A stretch of DNA of 64,000 bases from Sphingomonas baiyangensis (GTDB taxonomy: Bacteria > Pseudomonadota > Alphaproteobacteria > Sphingomonadales > Sphingomonadaceae). Both the position numbers and the translations under genes were made by a program. Below are positions 16,764 through 27,485 of this stretch, one piece after another. Numbering within the stretch: position 1 is the stretch's first letter; each line of letters begins with the position of its first letter. The stretch is taken from the NCBI RefSeq assembly GCF_005144715.1, contig NZ_SWKR01000002.1, forward strand, positions 310,001 through 374,000, written 5' to 3'. A model generated the notes under the pieces. The model saw only the letters and a program-made list of their open reading frames with translations, did no database searches and was not told the origin of the DNA.

Positions 16764-17648
16764 ATGTCTATGGTTCCAGCTTCCCCGATGCTTGCCGATC
16801 CCGACCTTGTCGGCAACATCGAGAATCTCGTCGCGCTGACGAGCGGGCAGTACACGCTCGGCTCGCTCATCCTGATGGTCAGCTACGGCGCGCATTTCGC
16901 GTTCATCGTCTATTTCCTCATGACGAGCCTGACGCTGGCACCGCGCTATCGCATCGTGCCCATCCTGTCGGCGATCGTGATGGCGAGTGCGGGCCTCAGC
17001 CTGCTGCGCGAGTTCAGCCTGTGGGAAGCGAGCTATGCATTCGACGGCGCGCTGTTCCAGCCGCTCGCCGAGGGCAATGTCTTCACCAACGCCTTCCGCT
17101 ACGGCAACTGGACGATCACCGTACCCATCTTGCTGACCCAATTGCCGATCGCCTTTGCGCTGGCCCGCCCCGAGCTGCACAAGCGTGCCGCCCGCATGAT
17201 CGTTCCCGCGGTGCTGATGATCTGGACGGGGCTGTACGGCCAGTTCGGCGAGACGGCCGATCTTTCGCGGCTGAACCTGTGGGGCGTGATCTCGACTCTC
17301 TTCTTCGTCTGGATGCTCGTCGAGGTGCGCGGGGTGATCGGCGCCGCGATCCGCAATTCGCCGGTGAGCCTGGCGGCATGGCCGAAGAACATCTGGTGGT
17401 ACTTCCTCGCCACCTGGGGCATCTATCCTATCGCTTATGCGCTGCCGCAACTGGGGCTGACGGGCGATATCGTGGTGGGGCGGCAGCTCCTGTTCTCGAT
17501 CGCCGACATCTCGACCAAGCTCGTCTACGGCATCCTGCTGTCGCGCTACGTCCTGCGGCGCAGCGCGCTCGAAGGCTATGCCCCGGCGGCCGAGGCGCTC
17601 GAGACCAGTCCGCTCGGCGCGAGCGCGGCCTCGGCATGCGGCGACTGA
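16764..17648 (+). CDS. Microbial (type 1) rhodopsin with NTQ motif, predicted light-driven chloride pump
   Basis: A 294-residue seven-helix protein. Helix G carries DISTK with the retinal-binding Lys252 and counterion Asp248. Helix F has WGIYP (Trp218, Tyr221, Pro222). Helix C reads RYGNWTITVPILLTQ: Arg112 is kept, while the positions of bacteriorhodopsin Asp85, Thr89 and Asp96 are Asn115, Thr119 and Gln126. This N-T-Q triad is the signature described for bacterial inward chloride pumps; proton pumps need Asp at the first position. The product would sit in the cytoplasmic membrane. ATG at 16764 is used; ATG at 16770 is better spaced from AAAGG. The blh gene follows after 3 bp. Confidence 0.92.
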   Translation: MSMVPASPMLADPDLVGNIENLVALTSGQYTLGSLILMVSYGAHFAFIVYFLMTSLTLAPRYRIVPILSAIVMASAGLSLLREFSLWEASYAFDGALFQPLAEGNVFTNAFRYGNWTITVPILLTQLPIAFALARPELHKRAARMIVPAVLMIWTGLYGQFGETADLSRLNLWGVISTLFFVWMLVEVRGVIGAAIRNSPVSLAAWPKNIWWYFLATWGIYPIAYALPQLGLTGDIVVGRQLLFSIADISTKLVYGILLSRYVLRRSALEGYAPAAEALETSPLGASAASACGD

Positions 17649-17651
17649 CGC

Positions 17652-18464
17652 TTGGCCGCACGGCAGGCCTCGGTCGACTTCAGACCGGCGTCACCCGGCC
17701 GATGGTGGACGGGCCCTGCATTGCTTGCGCTGGGCGGCGTGGCGCAGGCGGGCGGCGAGGCATCGGCAGTGGCGCTCGGGCTGCTGATGTTCGCCGCGGG
17801 GATGCCGCATGGCGCCGCCGACGACGACGGCACCACGATCCGTCGCTTCGGGCTGCCGCACGCGGCGGCCTATGTCGTCGCGGCGGGCGCGGTGGCCGCC
17901 TTCATGCTCGCCGCGCCGCTTACGGGACTTACGTTGTTCTTCCTGCTCTCGGCATGGCATTTCGCGCATTCGGGGCAGGGGCCGGCACCGCGCCGCTGGG
18001 GCATCGCGATGATCGCCGTCGCCGGAAGCGCGCTGTGGCGCCCCGACGAGACCGCGGCGGTGTTGCAGACAATCCTCGGCGAACCGGTGCCGCCCTGGTG
18101 GCTGGCGACGCTCGCCGCGGCGGGCGCGCTGGGGGTGGTGCTGGCGCTGCCTGCGTTGCGCACACGACCCGCCGATGCGACTCTGTGGAGCGCGTTGGCG
18201 GCGGTTCTGCTGTTCCACCCAGTTCTGGCTGCGGGCATGGTGTTCCTCGTCGCGCATGCCGTGCCCGTGCAGCAGCGGCAGATTGAACGATACGGCGTCG
18301 CTGCGGTCTGCGCCGCCGTGTCGCCCACGACGCTCGCGGCGGTGTTGGGCGCGCTCGCGCTCGCGACGCTGGTCGCCACCGGCATGCTGGCGCTTCCCGT
18401 CGCCACCGCGCTCGCCTTCGGCATGGCGACCCCGCACATGCTCGGCGATCGGCTCGCGGGATGA
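17652..18464 (+). CDS. blh: Brp/Blh-family beta-carotene 15,15'-dioxygenase (retinal synthesis)
   Basis: A 270-residue polytopic membrane protein with the conserved histidine motifs of the family: GMPHGAADDD (residues 50-59), SAWHFAHSG (100-108), a VAHAVPVQQ segment and a C-terminal ATPHMLGDRL. Brp/Blh enzymes split beta-carotene into two retinals in the membrane; the histidines bind the active-site iron. Start is TTG at 17652, three bases after the rhodopsin stop in the same frame; no ATG or GTG is nearby. Position directly after the rhodopsin shows that the operon makes both opsin and chromophore. No carotenoid synthesis gene is in the window. Confidence 0.9.
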   Translation: MAARQASVDFRPASPGRWWTGPALLALGGVAQAGGEASAVALGLLMFAAGMPHGAADDDGTTIRRFGLPHAAAYVVAAGAVAAFMLAAPLTGLTLFFLLSAWHFAHSGQGPAPRRWGIAMIAVAGSALWRPDETAAVLQTILGEPVPPWWLATLAAAGALGVVLALPALRTRPADATLWSALAAVLLFHPVLAAGMVFLVAHAVPVQQRQIERYGVAAVCAAVSPTTLAAVLGALALATLVATGMLALPVATALAFGMATPHMLGDRLAG

Positions 18465-18656
18465 ATGCCGTTCGCCGCGGATGCGGCGGCGCGACGCGCC
18501 GCACGGCTCGGCCGGCACCGGCGTGTCCCCCGCGCCGCGGGAGGGGCAGTGAATAGCGTTGACGACCGCCGTCGGTGAAGGCAGAGGAACGTCGTTCGGG
18601 AAGGCTGCGAAGCGCTGTTGTCAACGGCAGCGCGGACGTCGGCTGAGCACCGAAAC

Positions 18657-18730
18657 GCGGGTGTAGCTCAATGGTAGAGCAGAAGCTTCCCAAGCTTACG
18701 ACGAGGGTTCGATTCCCTTCACCCGCTCCA
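18657..18730 (+). tRNA. tRNA-Gly (anticodon CCC)
   Basis: Cloverleaf with acceptor GCGGGTG/CACCCGC, D arm TAGCTCAATGGTAGAGC, anticodon loop TTCCCAA (anticodon CCC), T arm AGGGTTCGATTCCCT and an encoded CCA end. Length 74 nt. About 190 bp on each side contain nothing recognisable. Confidence 0.95.
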
Positions 18731-18922
18731 TCTTTGCAGCGAATGACACTGCGGCTCACGCCCTTTTGCGGGTGCGACTTCGCGCGTGACCGGGGGGCGC
18801 TGCGGGCCTAATGCAAGAGCGATCGTAAACGATTTGCGACAGGCCTGGCATCGGCTGTCGCTTGGCGCTGGGCGTCTCAATCAGCGCCGCTCGCCAACGA
18901 TGCGCGGCGAATAACTCGCCGT

Positions 18923-19120
18923 TCAGCGGCGGCGGCGGGCGATCAGGATCAGGACGAGGCCGAGTACCGCGAGCACGGCGCCGTTGGTGACCCAGGGGCG
19001 CTGGTCGATCATGAAGCTGGAGGCCGGCCAGCGCACCATGCCGAGGCCCTGGCCGATCCACAGCAGGCCCATGAGCGCCAGCGCAATCCCGATCGCGATC
19101 AGGATGCGCCGGCGCCCCAT
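18923..19120 (-). CDS. Small two-helix membrane protein, conserved hypothetical
   Basis: A 65-residue protein with two hydrophobic segments (about residues 6-24 and 46-60) joined by a short loop (WPASSFMIDQRPWV) and ending in a basic tail (ARRRR). It starts 3 bp after the gltA stop on the same strand, so it is probably the last gene of the gltX-gltA transcript. I do not know a function; the loop and spacing to gltA make it look like a real small gene. Confidence 0.7.
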   Translation of the reverse strand: MGRRRILIAIGIALALMGLLWIGQGLGMVRWPASSFMIDQRPWVTNGAVLAVLGLVLILIARRRR

Positions 19121-19123
19121 GGC

Positions 19124-20407
19124 TCAGCGCTCGCCCACGGGGACGTAGTCGCGCTGGGTGGGGCCGGTGTAGAGCTGGCGGGGGCGGCCGATCTTCTGCT
19201 CGGGGTCCGAGATCATCTCGTTCCACTGCGCCACCCAGCCGACGGTGCGCGCGAGCGCGAACAGCGCGGTGAACATCGTGGTGGGGAAGCCGATGGCCGA
19301 GAGGATGACGCCCGAATAGAAATCGACGTTGGGGAACAGCTTCTTCTCGGCGAAATACTCGTCCTTGAGCGCGATTTCCTCGAGCTGGAGCGCGGTCTCG
19401 AACACCGGATCGCTGACGCCGAGCGAATCGAAGACCTCGCGCACGGTCTTCTGCATCACCGTCGCGCGCGGATCGTAGTTCTTATAGACGCGGTGGCCGA
19501 AGCCCATCAGGCGGAACGGGTCGTTCTTGTCCTTGGCGCGTGCGATATATTCGGGAATGCGATCGGGCGTGCCGATTTCGCGCAGCATGTTGAGCGCGGC
19601 CTCATTGGCGCCGCCATGCGCGGGGCCCCACAGGCACGCGATGCCCGCCGCGATGCACGCGAACGGATTGGCGCCCGACGATCCGGCGAGCCGCACCGTC
19701 GAGGTCGAGGCGTTCTGCTCGTGATCGGCGTGGAGGATGAAGATGCGGTCGAGCGCGCGCTCGACGACGGGGTTCACCTCATAGGGCTCGGCCGGCACGC
19801 CAAAGGTCATGCGCAGGAAATTGCCCGTGTAGCTCAGCGAGTTGTCGGGATAGAGGAAGGGCTGGCCGACCGAATATTTATACGCCATCGCCGCGATCGT
19901 CGGCATCTTGGCGATCAGGCGGTGGCTGGCGATCATGCGCTGGTGCGGATCGGCGATATCGGTCGAATCATGGTAGAAGGCCGAAAGCGCGCCGACGACG
20001 CCGCACATGATCGCCATGGGGTGCGCGTCGCGTCGGAAGCCGCGATAGAATTGCGCGAGCTGCTCGTGCAGCATGGTGTGGCGGCTGATCGTGTAGGTGA
20101 ACTTGTCGAGCTCGGCGGCCGAGGGCAGCTCGTGGTTGAGCAGCAGATAGGCGACTTCCATGAAGCTCGACTGTTCGGCGAGCTGGCCGATTGGGTAGCC
20201 GCGGTGCAGCAGCACGCCTTCGTCGCCATCGATATAGGTGAGCGTCGATTCGCAGCTCGCGGTCGAGGTGAAGCCCGGATCGTAGGTGAACATGCCCGTC
20301 TGGGCATAGAGCTTGCGGATATCGGTGACGGCCGGCCCGACGCTGCCGTGGCGTACCGGATATTGCTTGTCGCCGATGGTCATCGTCTGGGTGTCGGCAT
20401 CGGACAT
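19124..20407 (-). CDS. gltA: Citrate synthase (type II)
   Basis: A 427-residue citrate synthase of the hexameric Gram-negative type. The N-terminal beta-rich domain ([20 protein letters not shown]) is followed by the active-site regions [29 protein letters not shown] and [16 protein letters not shown], with the catalytic histidines and an aspartate in place. It condenses acetyl-CoA and oxaloacetate at the entry of the TCA cycle, in the cytoplasm. It lies 26 bp downstream of gltX and is probably co-transcribed with it. Confidence 0.97.
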   Translation of the reverse strand: MSDADTQTMTIGDKQYPVRHGSVGPAVTDIRKLYAQTGMFTYDPGFTSTASCESTLTYIDGDEGVLLHRGYPIGQLAEQSSFMEVAYLLLNHELPSAAELDKFTYTISRHTMLHEQLAQFYRGFRRDAHPMAIMCGVVGALSAFYHDSTDIADPHQRMIASHRLIAKMPTIAAMAYKYSVGQPFLYPDNSLSYTGNFLRMTFGVPAEPYEVNPVVERALDRIFILHADHEQNASTSTVRLAGSSGANPFACIAAGIACLWGPAHGGANEAALNMLREIGTPDRIPEYIARAKDKNDPFRLMGFGHRVYKNYDPRATVMQKTVREVFDSLGVSDPVFETALQLEEIALKDEYFAEKKLFPNVDFYSGVILSAIGFPTTMFTALFALARTVGWVAQWNEMISDPEQKIGRPRQLYTGPTQRDYVPVGER

Positions 20408-20433
20408 CGCGGCTTCCTTTATCGTTCTTGTGT

Positions 20434-21891
20434 TCAGTGTTCGGCCGGAACGGCCAGCTGATCGGCGATCCGACCCAGGCTCTCGTCGCGCCCGAGCAGT
20501 GCGAGCACGTCGAAGATACCGGGCGAGGTCTTGCGGCCGGTGAGCGCCACACGCAGCGGCTGGGCCACCGCGCCCAATTTGGCGCCTTCGGCTTCGGCGA
20601 CCTCGCGGACCTCCGCTTCGAGGCTTTCCGTATCCCATCGCGGCAGGGCGTCAAGCTTGGCATGCACCGCGCCGAGGAGCGCGCGGGCATTGCCCTCGAG
20701 CAGCGGCGCGGCGGCGGGGTCGACGGCGAGCGGCCGGGCGGCGAACAGGAAATCGGTCGCGGCGGCGAGCTCGTTGAGGTTGGCGGCACGCGGTTTCAAT
20801 TCGGGCATCGCGCGGACGAGCAGCGCGCGCTGCTCGTCGGTGAGCGGGCGATCGAGGCGCGCGGCGACGAGATCGGCGAGACGTGCATCGTCGGCGGCGC
20901 GCAGATAATGGCCGTTGATGTTTTCGAGCTTCTTGGCATCGAAGCGCGACGGCGAGCGGCCCACGCCGGCGAGATCGAACCAGGCGACCGCTTGCTCTCG
21001 ATCGATGATCTCGTCGTCGCCATGCCCCCAGCCAAGCCGCAGCAGATAATTGACGACGGCTTCGGGCAGCAGCCCCATCTCGTCGCGATAGGCATCGACG
21101 CCGAGCGCGCCGTGCCGCTTCGAAAGCTTGGCGCCGTCGCTGCCGTGGATGAGCGGGATGTGCGCATAGACGGGATCGGGCCAGCCGCCCTCGACCGCGT
21201 CCATCGCGCGGATCAGCGCAAGCTGGCGGAAGGCGTTGTTGAGATGATCGTCGCCGCGGATGACGTGGGTGACGCCCATGTCGTGATCGTCGACCACTAC
21301 CGCTAGCATGTAGGTGGGCGTGCCGTCCGAGCGGAGCAGCACGAAATCGTCGAGCTCGGCATTGGCGACGGTGACGTCGCCCTGCACCTGATCGGGGATG
21401 GTCACCGCGCCTTCGGTAGGCGCCTTGAGCCGCACGACGAAGGGCGTGCCTTCGGGCGCATCGGCGGGATCGCGGTCGCGCCAGCGGCCGTCATAGCGGA
21501 TGGGCTTGCCCGCGGCGCGCTGGCTTTCGCGCAGCGCGGTCAACTCCTCGGGGCTGGCATAGCAGCGATAGGCATGGCCGGCGGCGAGCAGCTGGTGCGC
21601 GACGGCTGCATGGCGATCGGCGCGCGCGAACTGGTAGACTTCGTCGCCATCCCAATCGAAGCCGAGCCAGCGCATCCCGTCGAGGATCGCGGCAATGGCG
21701 GGCTCGGTCGAGCGCGCGCGATCGGTATCCTCGATGCGCAGCAGGAAGCGGCCGCCATGGTGGCGCGCGAACAGCCAGTTGAACAGCGCGGTGCGGGCAC
21801 CGCCAATGTGCAAATAGCCCGTCGGCGAAGGCGCGAAACGGGTGACGACAGGCGAGGCACCGGGGGCGCCGTGATTGGTGGTTGCGCCCAA
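20434..21891 (-). CDS. gltX: Glutamyl-tRNA synthetase
   Basis: A 485-residue class I synthetase. The HIGH-type motif is in [19 protein letters not shown], and the KMSKS counterpart is [21 protein letters not shown] and [13 protein letters not shown], before the insertion domain, are also typical. I chose TTG at 21891 because GGGAG lies about 10 bp upstream; no ATG or GTG is close to the conserved N-terminus. The divergent comEC start is 28 bp away. Many alphaproteobacteria have two GltX paralogues, one of which charges tRNA-Gln; which this is cannot be settled here. Confidence 0.94.
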   Translation of the reverse strand: MGATTNHGAPGASPVVTRFAPSPTGYLHIGGARTALFNWLFARHHGGRFLLRIEDTDRARSTEPAIAAILDGMRWLGFDWDGDEVYQFARADRHAAVAHQLLAAGHAYRCYASPEELTALRESQRAAGKPIRYDGRWRDRDPADAPEGTPFVVRLKAPTEGAVTIPDQVQGDVTVANAELDDFVLLRSDGTPTYMLAVVVDDHDMGVTHVIRGDDHLNNAFRQLALIRAMDAVEGGWPDPVYAHIPLIHGSDGAKLSKRHGALGVDAYRDEMGLLPEAVVNYLLRLGWGHGDDEIIDREQAVAWFDLAGVGRSPSRFDAKKLENINGHYLRAADDARLADLVAARLDRPLTDEQRALLVRAMPELKPRAANLNELAAATDFLFAARPLAVDPAAAPLLEGNARALLGAVHAKLDALPRWDTESLEAEVREVAEAEGAKLGAVAQPLRVALTGRKTSPGIFDVLALLGRDESLGRIADQLAVPAEH

Positions 21892-21919
21892 GCGCGCTTG
21901 CTCCCAAGCTGGAAATCCG

Positions 21920-24085
21920 ATGGCCTCTGACGCCGCCGCCGCCCCTAGCATGGCCTCCCGCGCGCTTCAAATCGGCGCTTGGGGCGGTATCGCGCGCGAC
22001 CGGCTCGAAACCTGGCTCGAAGCCGAGCGCGACCAGTTGCCGCTGTGGCTGCCGGTAATGCTGGGGCTGGGGATCACGGCATGGATGCTGCTGCCCGATG
22101 CCGCGCGCTGGGCGGGATTCATCCTCGCCGCGCTGGCGCTTGGGCTAGCCGGGCTCGCGGCGGGGCAGGGGGGGCGGGCATCGCGCGTGATGCTGGTCGC
22201 GATGCTGGCGATGGCGGCGGGATGCGCCTTGATCTGGTGGCGGGCCGAGCGCGTCGCGCAGCCGGTGCTGGCGCGGCCGGCGGTAGTGGCGTTCGAGGGC
22301 GTGGTGCGCGGCGTCGAGCCGATGCCCGCGCGCGACCTAGTGCGGTTGCGCGTGGCGGTGCGCGATGCGGCAGGAGCGGGGCTGCCGCCGCTGGTGCGCC
22401 TCAATGTCGACGACGCGCTGATGCCCGCGGGCGTGGCGAGCGGAGCGGTGGTTGCGGTACGCGCGCGCCTGATGCCACCGGCGCCGCCGGCAGTGCCCGG
22501 CGCCTATGATTTCGCCCGCGTCGCGTGGTTCGACGGACTGGGCGCGACGGGCCGCGCCTTTGCGATCGAGGTGGTGCGGGCCGCGCCCACCGCCGGCGAC
22601 GGCATGCGCGCGAGGCTGACGCGGCATATCCAGGCGCAGGTGCCGGGCAGCGCGGGCGGCGTCGCCGCGGCGCTGGTGACGGGCGACCGCGGCGCGATCA
22701 GCGAGGAGGATGACGAGGCGATGCGCCGATCGGGGCTGGCGCATCTGCTGTCGGTAAGCGGGCTGCACGTCACCGCCGTTGTCGGCGCGACGATGCTCGT
22801 CGTGCTCAAGCTGCTGGCGCTGAGCCCCATGCTGGCGCTGCGGCTGCGGCTGCCGCTGGTGGCGGCGGGCGCGGCGGCGGTGACGGCGGTGTTCTACACC
22901 TGGTTGAGCGGCGCGCAGGTGCCGACGATCCGCTCGTGCATCGCCGCCTTGCTGGTGCTCGGCGCGCTGGCGCTGGGGCGCGAGGCGATCACGCTGCGGC
23001 TGGTCGCCGCGGGCGCCACGGCGGTCCTCCTGCTCTGGCCCGAGGCGCTGGCATCGCCGAGCTTCCAGCTGAGCTTCGCCGCCGTGACCTCGATCGTGGC
23101 GCTGCACGAGCATTCGCGCGTGAAGCGATGGTTCATGAAGCGCGACGAGGGCTGGGGGCGGCGGCTTGCGCGCGGCGGCGCGTCGCTGCTCTTGACCGGC
23201 CTCGTCGTCGAGTTCGCGCTGATGCCGATCGGCCTGTACCATTTCCACAAGGCGGGGCTGTACGGCGCGGCGGCGAACATCGTCGCGATACCGCTGACGA
23301 CCTTCGTGGTGATGCCGCTCGAGGTGCTCGCGCTGTCGCTCGACGTCGCGGGGCTGGGCGCGCCGGCATGGTGGCTCGCCGAGCGCACGCTGTGGCTGCT
23401 GCTGTGGATCGCGCAGACCACGGCCGACGCGCCGGGTGCCGTCAAGGCGCTGCCCTCGATGCCGGCTTCGGCCTATGCGCTGATGATCGGCGGCGGGCTG
23501 TGGCTGGCGTTGTGGCGAACGCGCCTCCGTTGGGCGGGGGCGGTGCCCGCCATGGCGGGAGCGATCTGGGCGGCGATGACCCCCGCGCCCGACCTGATCG
23601 TGACGGGCGACGGGCGGCATCTGGCGATCCGCACCGCCGATGGCGGCATGGCGGTGCTGCGTGAGCGCGCGGGCGACTATGTGCGATCGATGCTAGGCGA
23701 AACCGGCGGCATCGACGGCGAGCTCGGGACGATCGACGACATGGCCGAGGCCCGCTGCACGCGCGACGCCTGCATGGCGAAGCTCGCGCGCGACGGCCGC
23801 CGCTGGACGATCGCGGCGACGCGCAGCGGCTATATGCTGCCGATCGAGGAGATGGTGGCGCTGTGCCGCGCCAGCGACGTTATCGTCAGCGAGCGCCGCC
23901 TGCCGCGCACCTGCACGCCGCGCTGGCTCAAGCTCGACCGGCCGATGCTGCGCGAGACGGGCGGTGTCGCGCTGGCGCTCGGCTCGGGGACGGTGCGCAC
24001 GGTGCGCAGCGGTGGCGCACATCCATGGCGCGACCCGCCGACGGTGCAGCCGCCGCGGCGGGCGTGGCCGCGCCGGCGCGAGTGA
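21920..24085 (+). CDS. comEC: ComEC/Rec2-family DNA-uptake membrane protein
   Basis: About 721 residues. An N-terminal DUF4131 region with two or three membrane helices is followed by an OB-like stretch ([20 protein letters not shown]). Next comes the competence domain, with [28 protein letters not shown] sequence and many helices. The C-terminal part is a degenerate metallo-beta-lactamase-like region lacking the usual HxHxDH motif, as in many alphaproteobacterial ComECs. It forms the inner-membrane channel for transforming DNA in competent bacteria; competence in this organism is not shown. ATG at 21920 is used, with ATG at 21950 as an alternative. Confidence 0.88.
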   Translation: MASDAAAAPSMASRALQIGAWGGIARDRLETWLEAERDQLPLWLPVMLGLGITAWMLLPDAARWAGFILAALALGLAGLAAGQGGRASRVMLVAMLAMAAGCALIWWRAERVAQPVLARPAVVAFEGVVRGVEPMPARDLVRLRVAVRDAAGAGLPPLVRLNVDDALMPAGVASGAVVAVRARLMPPAPPAVPGAYDFARVAWFDGLGATGRAFAIEVVRAAPTAGDGMRARLTRHIQAQVPGSAGGVAAALVTGDRGAISEEDDEAMRRSGLAHLLSVSGLHVTAVVGATMLVVLKLLALSPMLALRLRLPLVAAGAAAVTAVFYTWLSGAQVPTIRSCIAALLVLGALALGREAITLRLVAAGATAVLLLWPEALASPSFQLSFAAVTSIVALHEHSRVKRWFMKRDEGWGRRLARGGASLLLTGLVVEFALMPIGLYHFHKAGLYGAAANIVAIPLTTFVVMPLEVLALSLDVAGLGAPAWWLAERTLWLLLWIAQTTADAPGAVKALPSMPASAYALMIGGGLWLALWRTRLRWAGAVPAMAGAIWAAMTPAPDLIVTGDGRHLAIRTADGGMAVLRERAGDYVRSMLGETGGIDGELGTIDDMAEARCTRDACMAKLARDGRRWTIAATRSGYMLPIEEMVALCRASDVIVSERRLPRTCTPRWLKLDRPMLRETGGVALALGSGTVRTVRSGGAHPWRDPPTVQPPRRAWPRRRE

Positions 24086-24231
24086 GGCGGTACTGGTGTC
24101 GGGGCCGCGGGGGGTGTCTGGGGCGAAAAAGGCCGATGCGCGCGAAACGCTGCGCGCGGCGCTGGCAGTGCAGAGCGAACTCGCCGGGCCATGGACGTGC
24201 CACCAAGCGCCGGCGTTGCGCAGACCCCTCC

Positions 24232-24248
24232 ACCATGCTTCGCATGGT
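24232..24248. repeat. Short hairpin ACCATGC-TTC-GCATGGT in a C-rich context
   Basis: Perfect 7-bp arms with a 3-nt loop, flanked by CCCTCC and CCCCTCCC, lie in the 263-bp gap between the convergent comEC and lexA genes. From memory, similar palindromes are dispersed in sphingomonad genomes. It may act as a bidirectional transcription end, though no T-run follows. Confidence 0.4.
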
Positions 24249-24348
24249 CCCCCTCCCCGTGCCGAGGAGGTATTTCCGCCGACCAGCAGCCTGCCGCTGC
24301 TGGTTCTTCGCCGTGCCGGACTGCGAAGGCGATCTGTACCGCCTGCCT

Positions 24349-25020
24349 TCAGTAGCGGCGCAGCAGGCCGGCGAGCTTGCCCTGCACGCGGACCTGATCG
24401 GGCGCGTAGCGCTGCGGATCGTAGCTGCGGTTGGCGGGGTCGAGGCGGATCATCGCGCCCTCGCGGCGGTAATATTTCAGCGTCGCGTCATGCTCGTCGA
24501 TGAGCGCAACGACGATGTCGCCTTCGCGCGCGTCTTCCTGGCGGCGGATGAGAGCATAGTCGCCGTCGAGGATGCCGGCCTCGACCATCGAATCGCCCGA
24601 TACCTCGAGCGCGTAATGCTCGCCCGAGCCGAGCAGGGCTGCGGGCACGGGCAGCATCTGCGCGCCCTCAAGCGCCTCGATCGGCACGCCGGCGGCGATG
24701 CGGCCGTGCAGCGGGATCTCGATCACGTCGTTGGCGGGCTGCGGTGGCGGCGTGGTGGCGGGTGTTACGATCGCGGCGGCGGGGCGCGGCTTCTTGGCGA
24801 CGGGTCGCTCGGGCATGCGCAGCACTTCGAGCGCGCGCGCGCGATTGGGCAGGCGGCGGATGAACTGGCGTTCCTCGAGCGCCGAGATCAGGCGGTGCAC
24901 GCCCGACTTCGACTTGAGATCGAGCGCTTCCTTCATCTCCTCGAACGAGGGCGAGACGCCGGTATCGGCGAGCCGATCGGCAATGAAGCAGATGAGTTCG
25001 TGCTGCTTGCGCGTAAGCAT
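24349..25020 (-). CDS. lexA: LexA repressor, SOS regulator
   Basis: A 223-residue repressor. The N-terminal winged helix-turn-helix (about residues 1-65) includes [21 protein letters not shown] linker rich in Pro and Ala follows. The self-cleavage site is Ala110-Gly111 in GRIAAGVP; the catalytic Ser144 is in SGDSMVEAG and Lys182 in ATLKYYRR. It represses DNA-damage genes and is cleaved when RecA filaments form. A LexA box lies immediately upstream, indicating autoregulation. moeA ends 56 bp upstream on the same strand, so lexA may have its own promoter in that gap. Confidence 0.96.
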   Translation of the reverse strand: MLTRKQHELICFIADRLADTGVSPSFEEMKEALDLKSKSGVHRLISALEERQFIRRLPNRARALEVLRMPERPVAKKPRPAAAIVTPATTPPPQPANDVIEIPLHGRIAAGVPIEALEGAQMLPVPAALLGSGEHYALEVSGDSMVEAGILDGDYALIRRQEDAREGDIVVALIDEHDATLKYYRREGAMIRLDPANRSYDPQRYAPDQVRVQGKLAGLLRRY

Positions 25021-25036
25021 CGGTCGGCCTCCGAGG

Positions 25037-25051
25037 GAACAGACGCGGAAC
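25037..25051 (-). promoter_or_regulatory. LexA (SOS) box upstream of lexA
   Basis: On the minus strand the sequence reads GTTCCGCGTCTGTTC, a perfect match to the alphaproteobacterial LexA consensus GTTC-N7-GTTC. It lies 17 bp before the lexA start, where bound LexA would block its own transcription. Confidence 0.8.
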
Positions 25052-25075
25052 GTGTAGGCAACGGTCCGGAACGTG

Positions 25076-26233
25076 TCAAGCGAGGTCGAGGATTTCCACC
25101 GATTCGCCCGCCGGCGCGGTGGGCGCGAAGGGCGCGCGCAGGATCAGGCAATCGCTCGCGGCGAGCGTCGCCAGCATCGAACTGTCCTGCGTGGGGGCGG
25201 GGAACACGCGATCGTCGCGGATGACGCCGCGCAGATGATCGGCGCGGCGATCATTGGCGGGAAGCGGTGCGCCAAGCGGCAGACGGCGCGGGCTGAGCGC
25301 GAGGCTGCCGCCGCTCATTGCCGCGAGCAGCGGGCGTACGAAGCGGTGCGTGGTGACGAACGCTGCGACGGGGTTGCCTGGCAGCCCGACGATCATCGCA
25401 TCGCCGATCCGCCCCGCGAGCATCGGCTTGCCGGGGCGCATCGCGATCTTCCAGAAATCGATGCGGCCGCCCGCCGCCTCGATCGCGGGGCGGACGAGAT
25501 CGTGATCGCCGACCGAGGCGCCGCCCGTGGTGACGATGAGGTCGGCAGGCGTGTCGCCGAGCGCCGCGGCGATCGCGTGCAGATCGTCGGGCAGCACGGC
25601 GCGCGCGACGATCTCGACGGGCAGGTCGCGCAGCGCGGCGGCGAGCATCGGCGTGTTCGAATCGGGCAGCGCGTCGGGGCCGGCGCCGATCTCGTCGCCT
25701 GTGCCGAACAGCGCGACGCGGACAGGACGGCGCACGGGCAAAGTCGCGAGGCCGGCGAGTGCCGCCAGCCCGATACGCGCCGCGCCGATGCGCTCGCCGG
25801 TACGCACGATCGTATCGCCGGCATGGAAATCGAGGCCCGCGCGCCGGATATGCCGGCCAGCGCGCCCCGGACCTTCGCCGGCAAGCCGCAGCACGGTGCC
25901 GTCGATCGCGGCTTCTTCCTGCACGAGCACGGTATCGGCGCCCGCCGGCACCGCGGCCCCGGTGAAAATGCGCACCGCCTGGCCCGGTTCGACGCGGCCG
26001 GGGAAGGGGCGGCCGGCGGCGCTCTCACCGATCACCGTCAGCGATGCGTCGAGGTCGGCGAAGCGCAGCGCATAGCCGTCCATCGCTGACAGATCGTGCG
26101 CGGGCTGCGTGCGGAGCGCCATGACGTCATCGGCGAGCCAGCGTCCGGCAGCCCTAGCGAGCGGCGCCTCCTCTCGCGCGATCGGCGGAGCGAGCGCGAT
26201 GAGCCGTGCGAGCGCCTCGTCGATTGCGATCAT
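25076..26233 (-). CDS. moeA: Molybdopterin molybdenumtransferase MoeA
   Basis: A 385-residue MoeA. It shows the N-terminal [13 protein letters not shown] motif, the [17 protein letters not shown] block, the MoaB-like domain with FGTGDEIG and [14 protein letters not shown], and the C-terminal [14 protein letters not shown] region. MoeA inserts molybdate into adenylylated molybdopterin in the last steps of Mo-cofactor synthesis. The ATG overlaps the moaC stop (ATGA), so both are in one operon downstream of the trp genes. Confidence 0.95.
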   Translation of the reverse strand: MIAIDEALARLIALAPPIAREEAPLARAAGRWLADDVMALRTQPAHDLSAMDGYALRFADLDASLTVIGESAAGRPFPGRVEPGQAVRIFTGAAVPAGADTVLVQEEAAIDGTVLRLAGEGPGRAGRHIRRAGLDFHAGDTIVRTGERIGAARIGLAALAGLATLPVRRPVRVALFGTGDEIGAGPDALPDSNTPMLAAALRDLPVEIVARAVLPDDLHAIAAALGDTPADLIVTTGGASVGDHDLVRPAIEAAGGRIDFWKIAMRPGKPMLAGRIGDAMIVGLPGNPVAAFVTTHRFVRPLLAAMSGGSLALSPRRLPLGAPLPANDRRADHLRGVIRDDRVFPAPTQDSSMLATLAASDCLILRAPFAPTAPAGESVEILDLA

Positions 26234-26703
26234 GGCGCGCGCCAGTCGCCCGCCTTGCCGCCGCGCTTCTCGGCCAGATGCAGCCCCTCGATGCGCATCG
26301 CCGGGTCGATCGCCTTGGCCATGTCGTAGAGCGTGAGCAGCGCCACCGATGCCGCGGTGAGCGCTTCCATCTCGACGCCGGTGCGCCCCTCGGTCGCGGC
26401 GGTCGCGGTCACGGCGATGCCGTCATACTCGAAGGCGAGGTCGATCGTCACGCGATCGAGCGGGAGCGGATGGCACAGCGGAATGAGATCGGCAGTGCGC
26501 TTGGCCGCCATGATGCCCGCGATGCGCGCGGTGGCAAGGACATCGCCCTTCTTGCTGGTGCCGTCGCGGATCGCATCAAGGGCTTCGGTGCGCAAGACGA
26601 TGCGGCCGCGCGCGACGGCCTCGCGCCGTGTCACCGCCTTGCCGCCGACATCGACCATGTGCGCGGCGCCCGCCATATCAAGATGCGTGAGCCTGTCGCC
26701 CAT
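26230..26703 (-). CDS. moaC: Cyclic pyranopterin monophosphate synthase MoaC
   Basis: A 157-residue protein of the standard MoaC length. [50 protein letters not shown] and the DMAKAIDP segment contain the conserved Lys, His and Asp residues that form the active site. With MoaA it makes cyclic pyranopterin monophosphate, the first intermediate of molybdopterin synthesis. The start overlaps the trpC stop by one base and the stop overlaps moeA by four bases. Confidence 0.96.
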   Translation of the reverse strand: MGDRLTHLDMAGAAHMVDVGGKAVTRREAVARGRIVLRTEALDAIRDGTSKKGDVLATARIAGIMAAKRTADLIPLCHPLPLDRVTIDLAFEYDGIAVTATAATEGRTGVEMEALTAASVALLTLYDMAKAIDPAMRIEGLHLAEKRGGKAGDWRAP

Positions 26704-27485
26704 CAGCCGACCATCGCGCGCGTCGCGGCTTCGAGGTCGGGCTGGCGCATGAGCGCCTCGCCGATGAGGAAACAGGCGATACCGTGGGCAGCAAGCATGT
26801 CGAGATCGGCGCGGCTGTTCAAGCCACTTTCGGCAACGAAGGTACAGCCGGGCGGTGCTTCGCTCACCAGATCGCAGGTGCGCTGAAAGTCGACGCTGAA
26901 GTCCTTGAGATTGCGGTTGTTCACACCGATCAGCCGCGACCGCAGCCGGGCGGCGCGCGCCATCTCGGCGGCGTCGTGGACCTCAACCAGCACGTCCATG
27001 CCACGCTCGATCGCCGCCGCCTCGATCTCGGCCATCGCGCCATCGTCGAGCGCGGCGACGATGACGAGCACGGCATCGGCACCGATCGCCCGAGCCTCGG
27101 CCACCTGCCACGGATCGATCATGAAATCCTTGCGCAGGACGGGCAGGTCGCAGGCGGCACGCGCGGCGACGAGATAATCCTCATGGCCCTCGAAATAGTC
27201 GCGATCGGTAAGCACCGAGAGACAGGCGGCGCCACCGGCGGCGTAGGCGCGGGCGTGGGCGGCGGGATCGAAATCTTCGCGAATCAAACCCTTGGAAGGG
27301 CTTGCTCGCTTTATTTCGGCAATGAGTGCGTGGCCGTGCGTTGCGCGCGCATCGAGCGCGGCGCGAAAGCCGCGCGGTGGCGTCTGCCGGGCGGCGCGCC
27401 CATCGAGATCGGCGATGCCGGCAAGCGCGCGGCGCGCGGCGACTTCCTCGCGTTTGGTGGCGAGAATGGTGTCGAGCATCGTCAT
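26703..27485 (-). CDS. trpC: Indole-3-glycerol phosphate synthase
   Basis: 260 residues, a monofunctional TrpC (no TrpF fusion). [16 protein letters not shown] and [12 protein letters not shown] near the N-terminus, [25 protein letters not shown] and [11 protein letters not shown] show the catalytic Lys and Glu residues of the TIM barrel. It closes the indole ring of tryptophan from CdRP in the cytoplasm. ATG at 27485 overlaps the trpD stop (ATGA); a second ATG is at 27479. Confidence 0.96.
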   Translation of the reverse strand: MTMLDTILATKREEVAARRALAGIADLDGRAARQTPPRGFRAALDARATHGHALIAEIKRASPSKGLIREDFDPAAHARAYAAGGAACLSVLTDRDYFEGHEDYLVAARAACDLPVLRKDFMIDPWQVAEARAIGADAVLVIVAALDDGAMAEIEAAAIERGMDVLVEVHDAAEMARAARLRSRLIGVNNRNLKDFSVDFQRTCDLVSEAPPGCTFVAESGLNSRADLDMLAAHGIACFLIGEALMRQPDLEAATRAMVG

